From Fluviicola sp. (GTDB lineage Bacteria; Bacteroidota; Bacteroidia; Flavobacteriales_D; Crocinitomicaceae), in contig JARWZO010000018.1 in NCBI GenBank assembly GCA_029866325.1, positions 62,001-126,000 on the forward strand: a stretch of 64,000 nt of DNA. Direction: 5' to 3'. The notes beneath the pieces are model-generated. The model was not told where the DNA came from and did no database searches. It saw only the letters and a program-made list of their open reading frames with translations. Within the stretch, counting starts at the first letter, position 1, and each line of letters begins with the position of its first letter. The position numbers and the translations under genes were made by a program. Of the stretch, positions 33,565-41,819 are shown in pieces.

Positions 33565-34624
33565 TATTTGTGGGCGTAGGCGTGTGATGCGTCCCGCGCC
33601 TACCACGCCACACATGTCGTACATACGTCGATACAATTTCCGAAAACCGCACCTGTTTGGTTCCCGACTGCAGATTTTGCTTCGAAATAACCGCCAATCG
33701 TTTCCAATGCCGTGTTACATCATACCATGCTTTCAACAGGTTCATGCGGGTATCGTAGATGTGTCCGGGTTCGGAACTGATGCCGTTGAGTTCCATGATT
33801 TTTACCGTTTCGCCTAGCTTTAAATGTTCAATGCTTTCTACTTTGATGTCGAATCTTCCGTAGAAAAATCCGTCAATTCGTTGTGAAATCTGATCAAATA
33901 CAGCATTGAGTTCGGATGTGATCAGTTCTTCGGCATTGACAAATTCTGTTCCTCTGCAATGATTTCCGATGGGTTCAAGCAAACATTTTTCTCCTGCAGC
34001 TGGAATTCGTTGGATGAATTCGGGCATTTCTTTCAGAAAACGAGGCAATTGAAATCGCGCTCGTACAGATTCCTGCATGAGTTCGGCAATGGAACGCTGT
34101 CCGTCGCCGGTTACCGAAAGAAATACTTTCCGGGTCAACGAAGTAATGTGTCCGGTTGTTTCGTTGGGTAAACGACTGTAAAACACTCCGAATTCTTCCT
34201 CGTACTCAATAAATTCTTGTAGAATAAAGGAAGCGCCTTCCAGTGTTTCGATATACGGTCTCAACTCCGAACGAGAAGCGATTTTTGTAACCGATGTACC
34301 TCGTTCACCTATATCGGGTTTGGCAATCAACGGAAAACGCAGATCGTTTTTGCTAATCAATACATCCAAATCAGGTAAATCGTTTGGCGAAACAAGTATG
34401 TGCTTTGGAAGAAAAGCACCATCAATCCGCGCCAGAATGTCGTTTTTACTTTCGCCGAAAAATCCACCCATTTCAATGCCCGGATTGGCAGCCGTAAAAA
34501 AGGAAAACGACCGCAACCGGATGGAAAGATAGATCCAATAAGGGAGCACGGGCAGGTAAAACACCCAAGCCGGCCAATATTCGTAGACAAAAATGCGGTA
34601 AATGAAAAGGGGAATTCTCAACAT
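33551..34624 (-). CDS. ATP-grasp domain protein
   Basis: A 357-residue protein with an N-terminal hydrophobic segment (WVFYLPVLPYWIYLSI, residues about 20-35) followed by an ATP-grasp fold: PLIAKPDIGERGTSVTKI (nucleotide-binding loop, about 98-115), FILQEFIEYEEEFGVFY, and FYGRFDIKVES with the metal-binding IMELNGISSEP. Relatives are carboxylate-amine ligases; substrate unknown. The last 18 or so residues (RGRRGTHHTPTPTNINIP) are encoded by a palindromic repeat and probably are not conserved. It overlaps NRDE by seven bases and the convergent crp gene by 14. Confidence 0.85.
   Translation of the reverse strand: MLRIPLFIYRIFVYEYWPAWVFYLPVLPYWIYLSIRLRSFSFFTAANPGIEMGGFFGESKNDILARIDGAFLPKHILVSPNDLPDLDVLISKNDLRFPLIAKPDIGERGTSVTKIASRSELRPYIETLEGASFILQEFIEYEEEFGVFYSRLPNETTGHITSLTRKVFLSVTGDGQRSIAELMQESVRARFQLPRFLKEMPEFIQRIPAAGEKCLLEPIGNHCRGTEFVNAEELITSELNAVFDQISQRIDGFFYGRFDIKVESIEHLKLGETVKIMELNGISSEPGHIYDTRMNLLKAWYDVTRHWKRLAVISKQNLQSGTKQVRFSEIVSTYVRHVWRGRRGTHHTPTPTNINIP
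33570..33612. repeat. GTAGGCGCGGGA palindromic element, copy 2
   Basis: GTGGGCGTAGGCGTGTGATG and the following CGTCCCGCGCCTACCACGCC form the same nested hairpin as at 8.79 kb, with a few mismatches. It provides the 3' end of the ATP-grasp gene and lies at the convergent end of the crp gene. Confidence 0.75.
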
Positions 34625-35349
34625 GCGTGATACACTAAATAATTGGAAGTTTCTTCTTTCTTGAGATCTGCATACACTGCAGTGGTCAATCCTTCCCTAC
34701 GTTCAATACTGCAAATGCTCACAGTTTGTCGGTTGCCTTTTTGCATGATGAGGTCGTGATTCGGGTTTCCTTCTCCTGCAAAACGGTGAAATTGAAGAAT
34801 TTCGTTTTGGGTGAAAATGTTACGCTGGTTGAGCCATTCTTGAAACCAGCCTTGACGTTGTTTCCTCACGGCTTCGCTATAAAGCGTTACAGACGACCAA
34901 ATATGCGGTTCGGAAGCATTCATCGGTGTTACGGTAAGTTGCGATCCGCTCCAGCGCAATTCACGCAAACGGGTTGATGCATCGGTCGATTCGATGATGA
35001 TCAGCGTAAACGGTTCGATGTTGGAAAAATCGTAGGTTTCAATGTAGGCATTCGCATTTTGGTGGTGAAAATAATCCAGCAAAACAGTACCGCGACTTTT
35101 TCTATAAGTATGTCCTTCGGGGATTAAATGCGGTTCAAATCCACCATTGAGTAAACAAAGCGTAACGCTATCGCCGGTAGTAGCAATCCAGGTTCCGCCG
35201 GCTTGCGGGTCTTTGGGAAAATAAACCGTGCGTTCGCCGATGAGGTATTGATTGATAGGAAGAGCCGAAGGACGTTGCACCGATTCATCTCGATTGGAAG
35301 TGAGAATATAATCGGTTTGCGAGAGCGGAAGATAGCTAACGGTACACAT
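34618..35349 (-). CDS. NRDE family protein (TANGO2-like)
   Basis: A 243-residue Ntn-like protein with the N-terminal MCTVSYLP start (Cys2 is the likely nucleophile after Met removal) and the naming motif as TSNRDESVQRPS at residues 17-28, then GGTWIATTGDS at 51-61. NRDE/TANGO2 proteins are poorly understood; roles in heme or lipid handling have been proposed for eukaryotic relatives. It sits between dinB-like and ATP-grasp genes in one leftward operon, 2 bases after the first and overlapping the second. Confidence 0.88.
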   Translation of the reverse strand: MCTVSYLPLSQTDYILTSNRDESVQRPSALPINQYLIGERTVYFPKDPQAGGTWIATTGDSVTLCLLNGGFEPHLIPEGHTYRKSRGTVLLDYFHHQNANAYIETYDFSNIEPFTLIIIESTDASTRLRELRWSGSQLTVTPMNASEPHIWSSVTLYSEAVRKQRQGWFQEWLNQRNIFTQNEILQFHRFAGEGNPNHDLIMQKGNRQTVSICSIERREGLTTAVYADLKKEETSNYLVYHAC

Positions 35350-35351
35350 AA

Positions 35352-35852
35352 CTAAATGGCCACTTTGGTTTGTTCCAGAAAACGAATCGTAGAATCGGCA
35401 TACCCGAACGACGGATCAAATGTTACGAGCGGAAAATACTGATTTAAGGCCATTCGTAAAATCGCTTTGTGGTGCACCGTATGTTCGATCAGAAATGCCA
35501 TTTCGCGTTTCACGGAAGAGGTCACAACAATTGTTTCTGAACCATATTGCACCGATAGCTGAATCACTTTGTCTAATTGCACAAACCGCAGGCGTGAAAT
35601 TAATTCGTCGATGCAGTTGAGGGCTTCCATGCGGTCGGTTTCAAGCAACACATTGCGTTGACGATTGTCATACGATACCACTTTTTTCTCAGCGAAAAGA
35701 CATTGATGAAACTCGAGTGTATGACGAATGTGTTTCCCCAAAGAGGTACCTTCCAACAAAGGTAATTCAAGGCTGTAATCTTCATCTGAAAGTTGTTCGA
35801 TGATAGCACTTAAAGCTTCGAGCTGCCGAATGGCGATTGTAGATAAAACCAT
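35352..35852 (-). CDS. DinB-like metal-binding four-helix protein
   Basis: The 166-residue protein fits the DinB/YfiT superfamily. Potential metal ligands are the His residues in GKHIRHTLEFHQ (about 39-50) and in EHTVHHKAI (about 122-130). Such proteins are often thiol-dependent transferases. It is the first gene of the DinB/NRDE/ATP-grasp operon, whose promoter region shares the 18-bp dyad at 35901. Confidence 0.85.
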   Translation of the reverse strand: MVLSTIAIRQLEALSAIIEQLSDEDYSLELPLLEGTSLGKHIRHTLEFHQCLFAEKKVVSYDNRQRNVLLETDRMEALNCIDELISRLRFVQLDKVIQLSVQYGSETIVVTSSVKREMAFLIEHTVHHKAILRMALNQYFPLVTFDPSFGYADSTIRFLEQTKVAI

Positions 35853-35900
35853 ATCTGTTTGTTTTGATAGAACAAAGGAACGGAGGTTATTTTAGGCAAG

Positions 35901-35918
35901 TTGTCGGCTATCCGACAA
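35901..35918. promoter_or_regulatory. Perfect Crp/Fnr-type palindromic operator
   Basis: TTGTCGGCTATCCGACAA has perfect 7-bp arms around CTAT. It lies between divergent genes, 49 bases before the DinB-like gene start and 48 bases before the thioredoxin-like gene start. The same motif with one mismatch stands before the YHS/Crp operon. Confidence 0.6.
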
Positions 35919-35965
35919 ATGGATCGTTTTAATAACTCGAATTTTACAAAAAACAACATTCAGTT

Positions 35966-36745
35966 ATGAAACATTTGATTCAACTAGGTTTACTGTGTAC
36001 CACAATTAATTTCTCTGTACACGCTCAATTGCAAAACGGAAGCACAGCCCCCAACTTTACATTAACAGACATCGATGGTACAACACAAGATTTGTACACT
36101 TATTTGGATGCAGGTAAAACCGTGTACCTCGACTTTTTTGCAGCGCATTGCCCGACCTGTTGGGGATATAAAAATTCGGGAGCAATGGAAAATCTGTATA
36201 ACAGTTACGGACCCAATGGAACGGTTCATCAGGACATTGTGGTTTTGGCCATCGAATTGGATCAGAATAACGGAGCCAATGAATTGAATGGAATCAGTGG
36301 TTTTACGCAAGGTGACTGGGCAGGTACAATGCCCTATCCGATTATTAATCCGGAAGGAGCTGATTATTCAGCTATTGCAAGTGCTTACGCGGCCAATTAT
36401 TATCCCTTGATCTATGGAATCTGTCCGGATAGAACAATCAAGGTTTTGGGACCGGTTCCTACCGCTTCTTTGTACAACTATTACACCGATGATTGTATGT
36501 CGTTGGGCATTGAAACCGTGCAGCCTGAGAAATTACCGTTTTACCACGATGCAGTGAATCAGACCATCGGTTTGAAGCAACAAGGAGCCATAATGATCAC
36601 AGATTTAACCGGAAAAACAATCTATCAACACACTTCGGACGAGGAAATAACAACCATTTCAACAGCAACGTTTCCTGCAGGATTGTATGTGATTCGCTTC
36701 GATGGTGAGACTTTGCAAACCGTTTCGAAAATAGTAGTTCAATAG
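35966..36745 (+). CDS. Thioredoxin-fold protein with T9SS type A sorting domain
   Basis: A 259-residue secreted protein. A signal peptide (ending ..FSVHAQ, about residue 21) precedes an AhpC/TlpA-type thioredoxin domain with APNFTLTDIDG and the redox motif Cys62-Pro-Thr-Cys65. The last 75 residues, starting about GIETVQPEKLPFYHDA, are a type A (Por secretion tail) sorting domain ending PAGLYVIRFDGETLQTVSKIVVQ (landmark). It should be secreted by T9SS and act outside the cell. Next gene starts 4 bases after its stop. Confidence 0.9.
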   Translation: MKHLIQLGLLCTTINFSVHAQLQNGSTAPNFTLTDIDGTTQDLYTYLDAGKTVYLDFFAAHCPTCWGYKNSGAMENLYNSYGPNGTVHQDIVVLAIELDQNNGANELNGISGFTQGDWAGTMPYPIINPEGADYSAIASAYAANYYPLIYGICPDRTIKVLGPVPTASLYNYYTDDCMSLGIETVQPEKLPFYHDAVNQTIGLKQQGAIMITDLTGKTIYQHTSDEEITTISTATFPAGLYVIRFDGETLQTVSKIVVQ

Positions 36746-36749
36746 CCTG

Positions 36750-37664
36750 ATGAAATTAACTGCACTTTTTAGTGGTGTCGTGATCGTCATTGCTGCGTCC
36801 CGGGTATGCGCTCAGGGATGCAGTGATGCCGGTTTTTGTACCGTTGATGCATTAAAATCGCCAGATGGTGATTCCACAGTGAGTGAAAAATCTGTTCAGC
36901 TCAAATTGGGAGCAAGCGTTGGTAAAGCAGATTATAATATCACCATTTTCGCTTCTTATTTAGAGTACAATCGTCAAGTCAACAAACATTGGGGATATGA
37001 CATGAAACTGACCCAATTGGCGCAGTTCACCGATTCCATCAATACAAATGGCTTGGGCGATTTATTCTTGATTGGAACCTATAAAACGAACTCCAAAATA
37101 GCGGTTACAGCGGGAGTCAAATTACCTTTCTCTGATGGAAACAAACAGCGCAATGGACGATCATTACCCAATGATTTTCAGTCAAGTCTCGGAACGATTG
37201 ATTTCATTGGAGGCATTTCCAAAGATTGGCGGAAATTCCGATTTACAGCAGCTGTTCAACAACCGTTAACGCAAGGAAAGAATCGATTTTCTCCGGAATT
37301 GTTTGATAGCATTTCGGTGTTTTCAACATTTCAATCTACCAACGGTTTCGAACGCAGAGGAGATGTGCTGGCGCGAATGAATTACACATGGGCGGTAAAT
37401 AAACATTGGAAACTCACACCCGGTTTATTGGCCATTTACCATTTGGGAGAAGACTCTTACCTCGATTCCTTTGATGTACGGAAACCGATTTCCGGTTCTG
37501 AAGGATTGACCCTCAACGGAACGTTGTTTGTGCACTATTCCATCAATAAATCGCACAAGCTAGAATTCAGTGCAGGAACGCCGTTTGTGGTGCGGGCAGT
37601 TCGCCCCGATGGATTGACGCGTAGTTTTGTGGCGACGCTAGAGTGGAAGTGGCTCTTTTTATAA
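36750..37664 (+). CDS. Hypothetical outer-membrane protein
   Basis: The 304-residue product has a signal peptide (MKLTALFSGVVIVIAASRVCAQ) and a short Cys-containing start (GCSDAGFCT), then alternating beta strands with aromatic girdles (SYLEYNRQVNKHWGYDMKL, IAVTAGVKLPFSDGNK) and a C-terminal WKWLFL. This looks like an outer-membrane beta-barrel. I do not recognise the specific family. It is probably cotranscribed with the thioredoxin-like secreted protein. Confidence 0.75.
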   Translation: MKLTALFSGVVIVIAASRVCAQGCSDAGFCTVDALKSPDGDSTVSEKSVQLKLGASVGKADYNITIFASYLEYNRQVNKHWGYDMKLTQLAQFTDSINTNGLGDLFLIGTYKTNSKIAVTAGVKLPFSDGNKQRNGRSLPNDFQSSLGTIDFIGGISKDWRKFRFTAAVQQPLTQGKNRFSPELFDSISVFSTFQSTNGFERRGDVLARMNYTWAVNKHWKLTPGLLAIYHLGEDSYLDSFDVRKPISGSEGLTLNGTLFVHYSINKSHKLEFSAGTPFVVRAVRPDGLTRSFVATLEWKWLFL

Positions 37665-37742
37665 TGCAGAATTAAGAATGCAGAATTAAGAATTATATGA
37701 AGGTTTGGTTCAATTCTGCATTCATAATTTTTAATTCTGAAT
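37665..37742. repeat. Word-type repeat of GAATTAAGAATGCAGAATT
   Basis: The word GCAGAATTAAGAAT occurs twice in tandem and is mirrored by ATTCTGCATTCATAATTTTTAATTCTG, making an AT-rich hairpin downstream of the outer-membrane protein gene. Confidence 0.65.
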
Positions 37743-37797
37743 TTGTCAAAGCAACTAAATAAGTGCAACCACCGTCTCACTACCAAATGCAACCCTT

Positions 37798-39450
37798 ATG
37801 AAAAGTTCTACTCTACTAACACGGTTTTTTCTGGCCGGTTTTGCCCTTCTTGCCGGAACACAAACCACAAACGCACAAGTAATTTCTTATTCTTCCATTG
37901 CCAATAATGTGGACATGCTGGTAGCCAATATTTTTGGTGTTCAATGCGAAGGTGTGACCAATGTTCAAGTCAACGGTGCTCCATTCGCTGTTGGTCGGTT
38001 CGATAACGGACAAGGTGTTGGCCTCAACAGCGGGATGATGCTTTCAACAGGAGTGTTGAATTATTCTTATATGTCAGCAGGCAACTTCGCAAGTACACAA
38101 ATTGGTGCGCCGGGCGATATGGATATCATCAACTACGGAAACCTCAACGGTTCGGGTGCAAACAGTTACGATGCCGTTTCGGTGGAATTCGATTTCACGC
38201 CACAAGTGAGTGATACCATCCGTTTTACCTACATTTTTGCTTCGGAAGAATATCCGGAATATTCCAACTCAAGTTTCAACGACCGCTTCATGTTTTTGGT
38301 TTCAGAAAATGGTGGTGTGCCAACAAACATTGCAACCGTTCCAGGAACAAACACTGCAGTTGAGATCAACTCGATCAATCAAATTATCAACTCACAATAC
38401 TACATCGATAACATGAGTGTCCCTTCCGGTGCTTATTTTGTGTTCGACGGATACACTGTGCCGTTAGAAGCGAATTTTTACGCTCAGGTTGGTTCCACAT
38501 ATCACATCAAGTTGGTGATTTCAGACATCTCTGACGGTGTTTTCGATTCGGCAATTTTGTTAAACGAACAAGAATCCTTTAACGACATCAGCGGACAATT
38601 AACCGTAAACGGCTCACCAGCCGAAGGAATCATTGAGGTATTCAACTTCTCTGAAGACACATTATTGGCAACGCCGGTTCAAACCATTCCGGTTACCGCA
38701 GGAACATACTTGGCCGACAGCTTAATGACAGGAGTTTATCACGTGCGTTTTACGCCTGATCCTATTGTTTTCCCAGGAGCCGTTCCATTGTATTTCCAAT
38801 CGGGATCAACTTGGTCAACAGCTGATTTAATCGGTTTGCCATGCTACCTCAACAGTGCTGACATCGACGCGGATACCGTAAACGGTTCTGACGGCAACGC
38901 TACGATCTTCGGAAACGTGATCATCGATACCTCATACTTGAAAATGACCGTAGCTTTCGAAGGAGCTTACATTCAATTAAAAGATCAGACAACGCACCAA
39001 ACGGTATCATTTGCTTGGACGGATGTCAACGGTGATTATGCCTTAACAGGTGTTCCTGATGGTTCATTCTACATTTTGGTAGATGTTCCTTACATTCCTC
39101 AAGCCGACACCTTCTTTGTCACCATCGCAGGCGGTGTTTCGGGCGAAGGTTTCGATTACCAAATCCTCACCGACGGCATCAGCATGAACGGCGAGCCTTC
39201 ATTGGGCATCACACCAACCGAAGCAGTAATCTTTGAAATGTTCCCGAATCCTGCCAACGAACAATTGACCGTAACGCTTCAAGGAACCGAAGATCAACTC
39301 TTGCGAGTTACAACCGTAAACGGACAAATGGTGCAGCAACAAGTGCTTTCAGCAGGACCACACAACGTTTCAACCAAAGGTTTGGCCAGCGGTGTTTATT
39401 TGTTGACAGTTGGCAATAGCCAACCGCAGCGATTGATTGTGCAGCATTAG
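37798..39450 (+). CDS. Choice-of-anchor L domain protein with T9SS type A tail
   Basis: A 550-residue secreted protein. A signal peptide ends at about residue 26 (..QTTNAQ). The choice-of-anchor L domain covers about 35-265 and includes GLNSGMMLSTG, SVEFDFTPQVSDTIRFTYIFASEEYPEYSN (landmark about 123-152) and VISDISDGVFDSAIL. Two Cna-B/carboxypeptidase-like beta domains follow, and the last 75 residues are a type A T9SS sorting domain (FEMFPNPANEQLTV ... GLASGVYLLTV). It should be exported by T9SS to the cell surface. Alone in its transcript with a strong terminator. Confidence 0.9.
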   Translation: MKSSTLLTRFFLAGFALLAGTQTTNAQVISYSSIANNVDMLVANIFGVQCEGVTNVQVNGAPFAVGRFDNGQGVGLNSGMMLSTGVLNYSYMSAGNFASTQIGAPGDMDIINYGNLNGSGANSYDAVSVEFDFTPQVSDTIRFTYIFASEEYPEYSNSSFNDRFMFLVSENGGVPTNIATVPGTNTAVEINSINQIINSQYYIDNMSVPSGAYFVFDGYTVPLEANFYAQVGSTYHIKLVISDISDGVFDSAILLNEQESFNDISGQLTVNGSPAEGIIEVFNFSEDTLLATPVQTIPVTAGTYLADSLMTGVYHVRFTPDPIVFPGAVPLYFQSGSTWSTADLIGLPCYLNSADIDADTVNGSDGNATIFGNVIIDTSYLKMTVAFEGAYIQLKDQTTHQTVSFAWTDVNGDYALTGVPDGSFYILVDVPYIPQADTFFVTIAGGVSGEGFDYQILTDGISMNGEPSLGITPTEAVIFEMFPNPANEQLTVTLQGTEDQLLRVTTVNGQMVQQQVLSAGPHNVSTKGLASGVYLLTVGNSQPQRLIVQH

Positions 39451-39473
39451 AAATTAATAAATTTATTGGATAA

Positions 39474-39511
39474 GGAAACCCTTTTCGCCGTGAGGTGGGG
39501 AGGGTTTTTTG
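39474..39511 (+). terminator. Terminator of the anchor-L protein gene
   Basis: AAACCCTTTTCGCC and GGTGGGGAGGGTTT form a stem with G-T pairs, followed by TTTTTT. Confidence 0.75.
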
Positions 39512-39538
39512 GTTGAAAGTGGTATATGGTTTATTATA

Positions 39539-39690
39539 AGTCCCATCGGGACGCAATATGGTAGACCGATATTTTACATTTCATATTTACCCCATAGGGG
39601 TAAGACATTCACGATTTGTATTGTCCCGACCCTACGGGGCGGAATCAGGTATTAAAGCGCTTGTTACCATATTGCGGTCCCTACGGGACT
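39539..39690 (+). repeat. AGTCCC inverted-repeat element, copy 1
   Basis: Terminal arms AGTCCCATCGGGACGCAATA and TATTGCGGTCCCTACGGGACT are inverted repeats of about 26 bp (extended to ATGGTA). Inside are two small hairpins, CCCCATAGGGG and CCCTACGGGGC. A second, right-truncated copy follows directly at 39721. Confidence 0.8.
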
Positions 39691-39720
39691 GGTTTGATAG
39701 AAAACCAGAGCGAGTGATGG

Positions 39721-39830
39721 AGTCCCATAGGGACGCAATATGGTAGCACCAAGATCCCAACGTGATTTTTCACCCCGTAGGGGTGAGATATTTAGTCATA
39801 CATTGTATGTTCCGACCGCATGGGGATCAG
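39721..39830 (+). repeat. AGTCCC inverted-repeat element, copy 2 (truncated)
   Basis: AGTCCCATAGGGACGCAATA repeats the left arm of copy 1 in the same direction, followed by CACCCCGTAGGGGTG and CCGACCGCATGGGGATCAG, the equivalents of the inner hairpins. The right arm is absent; the element stops before the end of the response-regulator gene. Confidence 0.75.
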
Positions 39831-39842
39831 CAAAAATCGGAT

Positions 39843-40598
39843 TTATTTATTGAGCCACTGCTTAAAATCCCCAACCCTCTCTCTACTCACCACCGCATCG
39901 TCATTCGAAATGTACGTCGAAGTTACTTTCAACCGACTATTAAAAAAACTGCTGATTTTCTGTATCGCTTCGATGTGCAAAATCACTTTGCGGTTGATGC
40001 GGAAAAAGGTGTCGGGATCGATGAGCTGGTCCAATTGATCGAGGGTATAATCGACCGGATAACGTTTGCCGAGTTTGGTGACGAGCAACACAACTCCGTC
40101 TTCGGAGATAAAATGATCGATGTCTTCGGTTTTGACCGAAACGATGTTTTCGCCGAGTTTCACCATGAAGCGGTTTTTGTAACTCTTGGTAGATTGGAAG
40201 GAATTGCTGAGCAATTGTTCAATCAATTGTGCGTGCTGCTGACGGTTCAGCTGGTTGAATTTCTCAATCGACCGTTTCAGTTCGCCACTATCGATGGGTT
40301 TTAGCAAGTAATCAATGCTATTGGTGCGGAAGGCTTTGATCGCATATTGGTCGAAAGCCGTGGTGAAAATCACCGGAATTTCAACCGAAACTTTGTGGAA
40401 AATATCAAAACTGCTGCCGTCGGCGAGGTGAATGTCGGCAAAGAGCAAATCGGCTTTTAAGCCCGACTGAAATGCTTCCACGCTTTGTTTCACTGACTCA
40501 AAGCGGTGCGTGACCTGAATGGCAGGATCGATGCGCCGCAAGAGCGTTTCCAAGTGCTCAGCCGATAATTGCTCGTCTTCTATGATTATTACGTTCAT
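39843..40598 (-). CDS. LytTR-family response regulator (second pair)
   Basis: The start is the ATG at 40598 (MNVIIIEDEQLSAEHLE), which overlaps the kinase stop by four bases. The 251-residue protein has a receiver domain with EDE, the phosphoacceptor Asp in LLFADIHLADGSSFD and the Lys in YLLKPI. The C-terminal LytTR domain includes the IDHFISEDGVVLLVT segment and FFRINRKVILHIEAI. It pairs with the LytS-type kinase upstream. Confidence 0.95.
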   Translation of the reverse strand: MNVIIIEDEQLSAEHLETLLRRIDPAIQVTHRFESVKQSVEAFQSGLKADLLFADIHLADGSSFDIFHKVSVEIPVIFTTAFDQYAIKAFRTNSIDYLLKPIDSGELKRSIEKFNQLNRQQHAQLIEQLLSNSFQSTKSYKNRFMVKLGENIVSVKTEDIDHFISEDGVVLLVTKLGKRYPVDYTLDQLDQLIDPDTFFRINRKVILHIEAIQKISSFFNSRLKVTSTYISNDDAVVSRERVGDFKQWLNK

Positions 40599-41617
40599 GG
40601 CGCTTTTAATAACGGGATTTTGACGTAAAAATGGGTTTCTGTAGCAGTTACTTCCGGTTCGCGATCCGTAAAATACTGGTAGCGCGAACGAATGTTTTTT
40701 AAGCCGGTTCCCGAGCCGTTTTCTACCGTTGAGCGCAGTTGCAGGTTGTTTTCCACGATCAGCCATCCTTCTTCCGACCGGATACTGATGGTCAGCGGCG
40801 CTGCTGACGAAATCTCGTTGTGTTTGATCGCGTTTTCGATCAGCAATTGCACCGACATCGGCGGAATATAGGTTTTCAGCGCTTCCTCTGAAACGGTAAT
40901 CTCAAAGTGAATATTGGGCGAATACCGGATGTTGAGCAAATACGTGTACGATTGCAGGAATTGCATTTCGTCTTCCAAGGTTGTCAATTCACTGGAACCG
41001 CTGTCGAGTAAATACCGGTAGACTTTCGACAGCTGATTGATAAAATCGACTGCTTTGTCTTGGTCTTTGTAAACCAGCGACGATAACACGCTCATGTTGT
41101 TGAACAAAAAATGTGGATTGACCTGATTTTTCAGATTCTCCAACCGTGCCAGAGCTGTTTCCGATTTGTATTGTTCTACTTCCAGCAACGATTGTTTCCA
41201 TTTCCGGAAAAACTGAAACGAAATCTCGAGCGAAAGAATAGCGATGGAAAACAAAAAAGCCACCACAAACACGATGATAAGGAGCTTTTGTTTATCGTCG
41301 AACGGCATTGGGCAGACGTAGGAATCGAAAGCGGTAAGTACGATCAGAATAACAGTCGAAACATAGACCGTGGTTGGAACAAGCTGAAACAAAATGCGCT
41401 TTTTCAGGAATTTATCCCAAGGAAATTTATGATTGAGGTAACGGTCGTAACGTAAGTTTCCTTCCCAAATCAAAACGGTAATGATGATCGATTCAAGAAT
41501 CCCGAACAATTGATTGGAAAGATCATTGGAAGGAAAGGTAATAATGAGCTTGAGGAGCATCGCTATTCCGGTACCTGCCAAAACCATCCATAAAAAGCGC
41601 CAATTATTCTGTAGCAT
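40595..41617 (-). CDS. LytS-type sensor histidine kinase (second pair)
   Basis: The 340-residue protein has four transmembrane helices in its first 140 residues, a coiled-coil linker, and the His_kinase motif NQVNPHFLFNNMSVLSSL with the phosphorylated His. The ATPase part shows MSVQLLIENAIKHNEIS and GTGLKNIRSRYQYF. No periplasmic sensor domain is visible. Like the 10.4 kb kinase it probably senses through its membrane helices. Confidence 0.95.
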   Translation of the reverse strand: MLQNNWRFLWMVLAGTGIAMLLKLIITFPSNDLSNQLFGILESIIITVLIWEGNLRYDRYLNHKFPWDKFLKKRILFQLVPTTVYVSTVILIVLTAFDSYVCPMPFDDKQKLLIIVFVVAFLFSIAILSLEISFQFFRKWKQSLLEVEQYKSETALARLENLKNQVNPHFLFNNMSVLSSLVYKDQDKAVDFINQLSKVYRYLLDSGSSELTTLEDEMQFLQSYTYLLNIRYSPNIHFEITVSEEALKTYIPPMSVQLLIENAIKHNEISSAAPLTISIRSEEGWLIVENNLQLRSTVENGSGTGLKNIRSRYQYFTDREPEVTATETHFYVKIPLLKAP

Positions 41618-41635
41618 GTTGTTAAAATAAGTTTT

Positions 41636-41738
41636 ACCATAGATGAGCAGATTTTGGCATATCAGCTAGAGACATGCAGCACTTAGCTCTTAAAAGCGAG
41701 TGCGGTAGCCGAGCAAAAAATCGGTGCATCTGTGGGAA
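41636..41738 (+). repeat. CCCACAGATGCACAGAT family, copy 2
   Basis: The left end is degenerate (CATAGATGAGCAGATTTT), the core GCGAGTGCGGTAGCCGAGC is intact and the right end GTGCATCTGTGGGA is good. It lies just upstream of the kinase gene, between two leftward genes. Confidence 0.75.
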
Positions 41739-41746
41739 TGATAACT

Positions 41747-41766
41747 ATCATCGACTAGTCGATGAT
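41747..41766. promoter_or_regulatory. Perfect 20-bp palindrome
   Basis: ATCATCGACTAGTCGATGAT is a perfect dyad between the oxidoreductase stop and the kinase. No T-run follows on either strand, so a terminator role is weak; an operator is possible. Confidence 0.4.
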
Positions 41767-41819
41767 GAAAAACATCTAAGTTCCCAGGGTTAAATGTAAA
41801 AATAAGGAAAACAAGAAGG

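Noticed and set aside
39539-39830. CRISPR array
   Set aside because: The repeats are inverted-ended elements with variable spacing and no uniform spacers or cas genes.
39762-40304. 180-residue plus-strand frame opposite the second LytTR regulator
   Set aside because: Antisense shadow of a real gene; low-complexity product without domain features.
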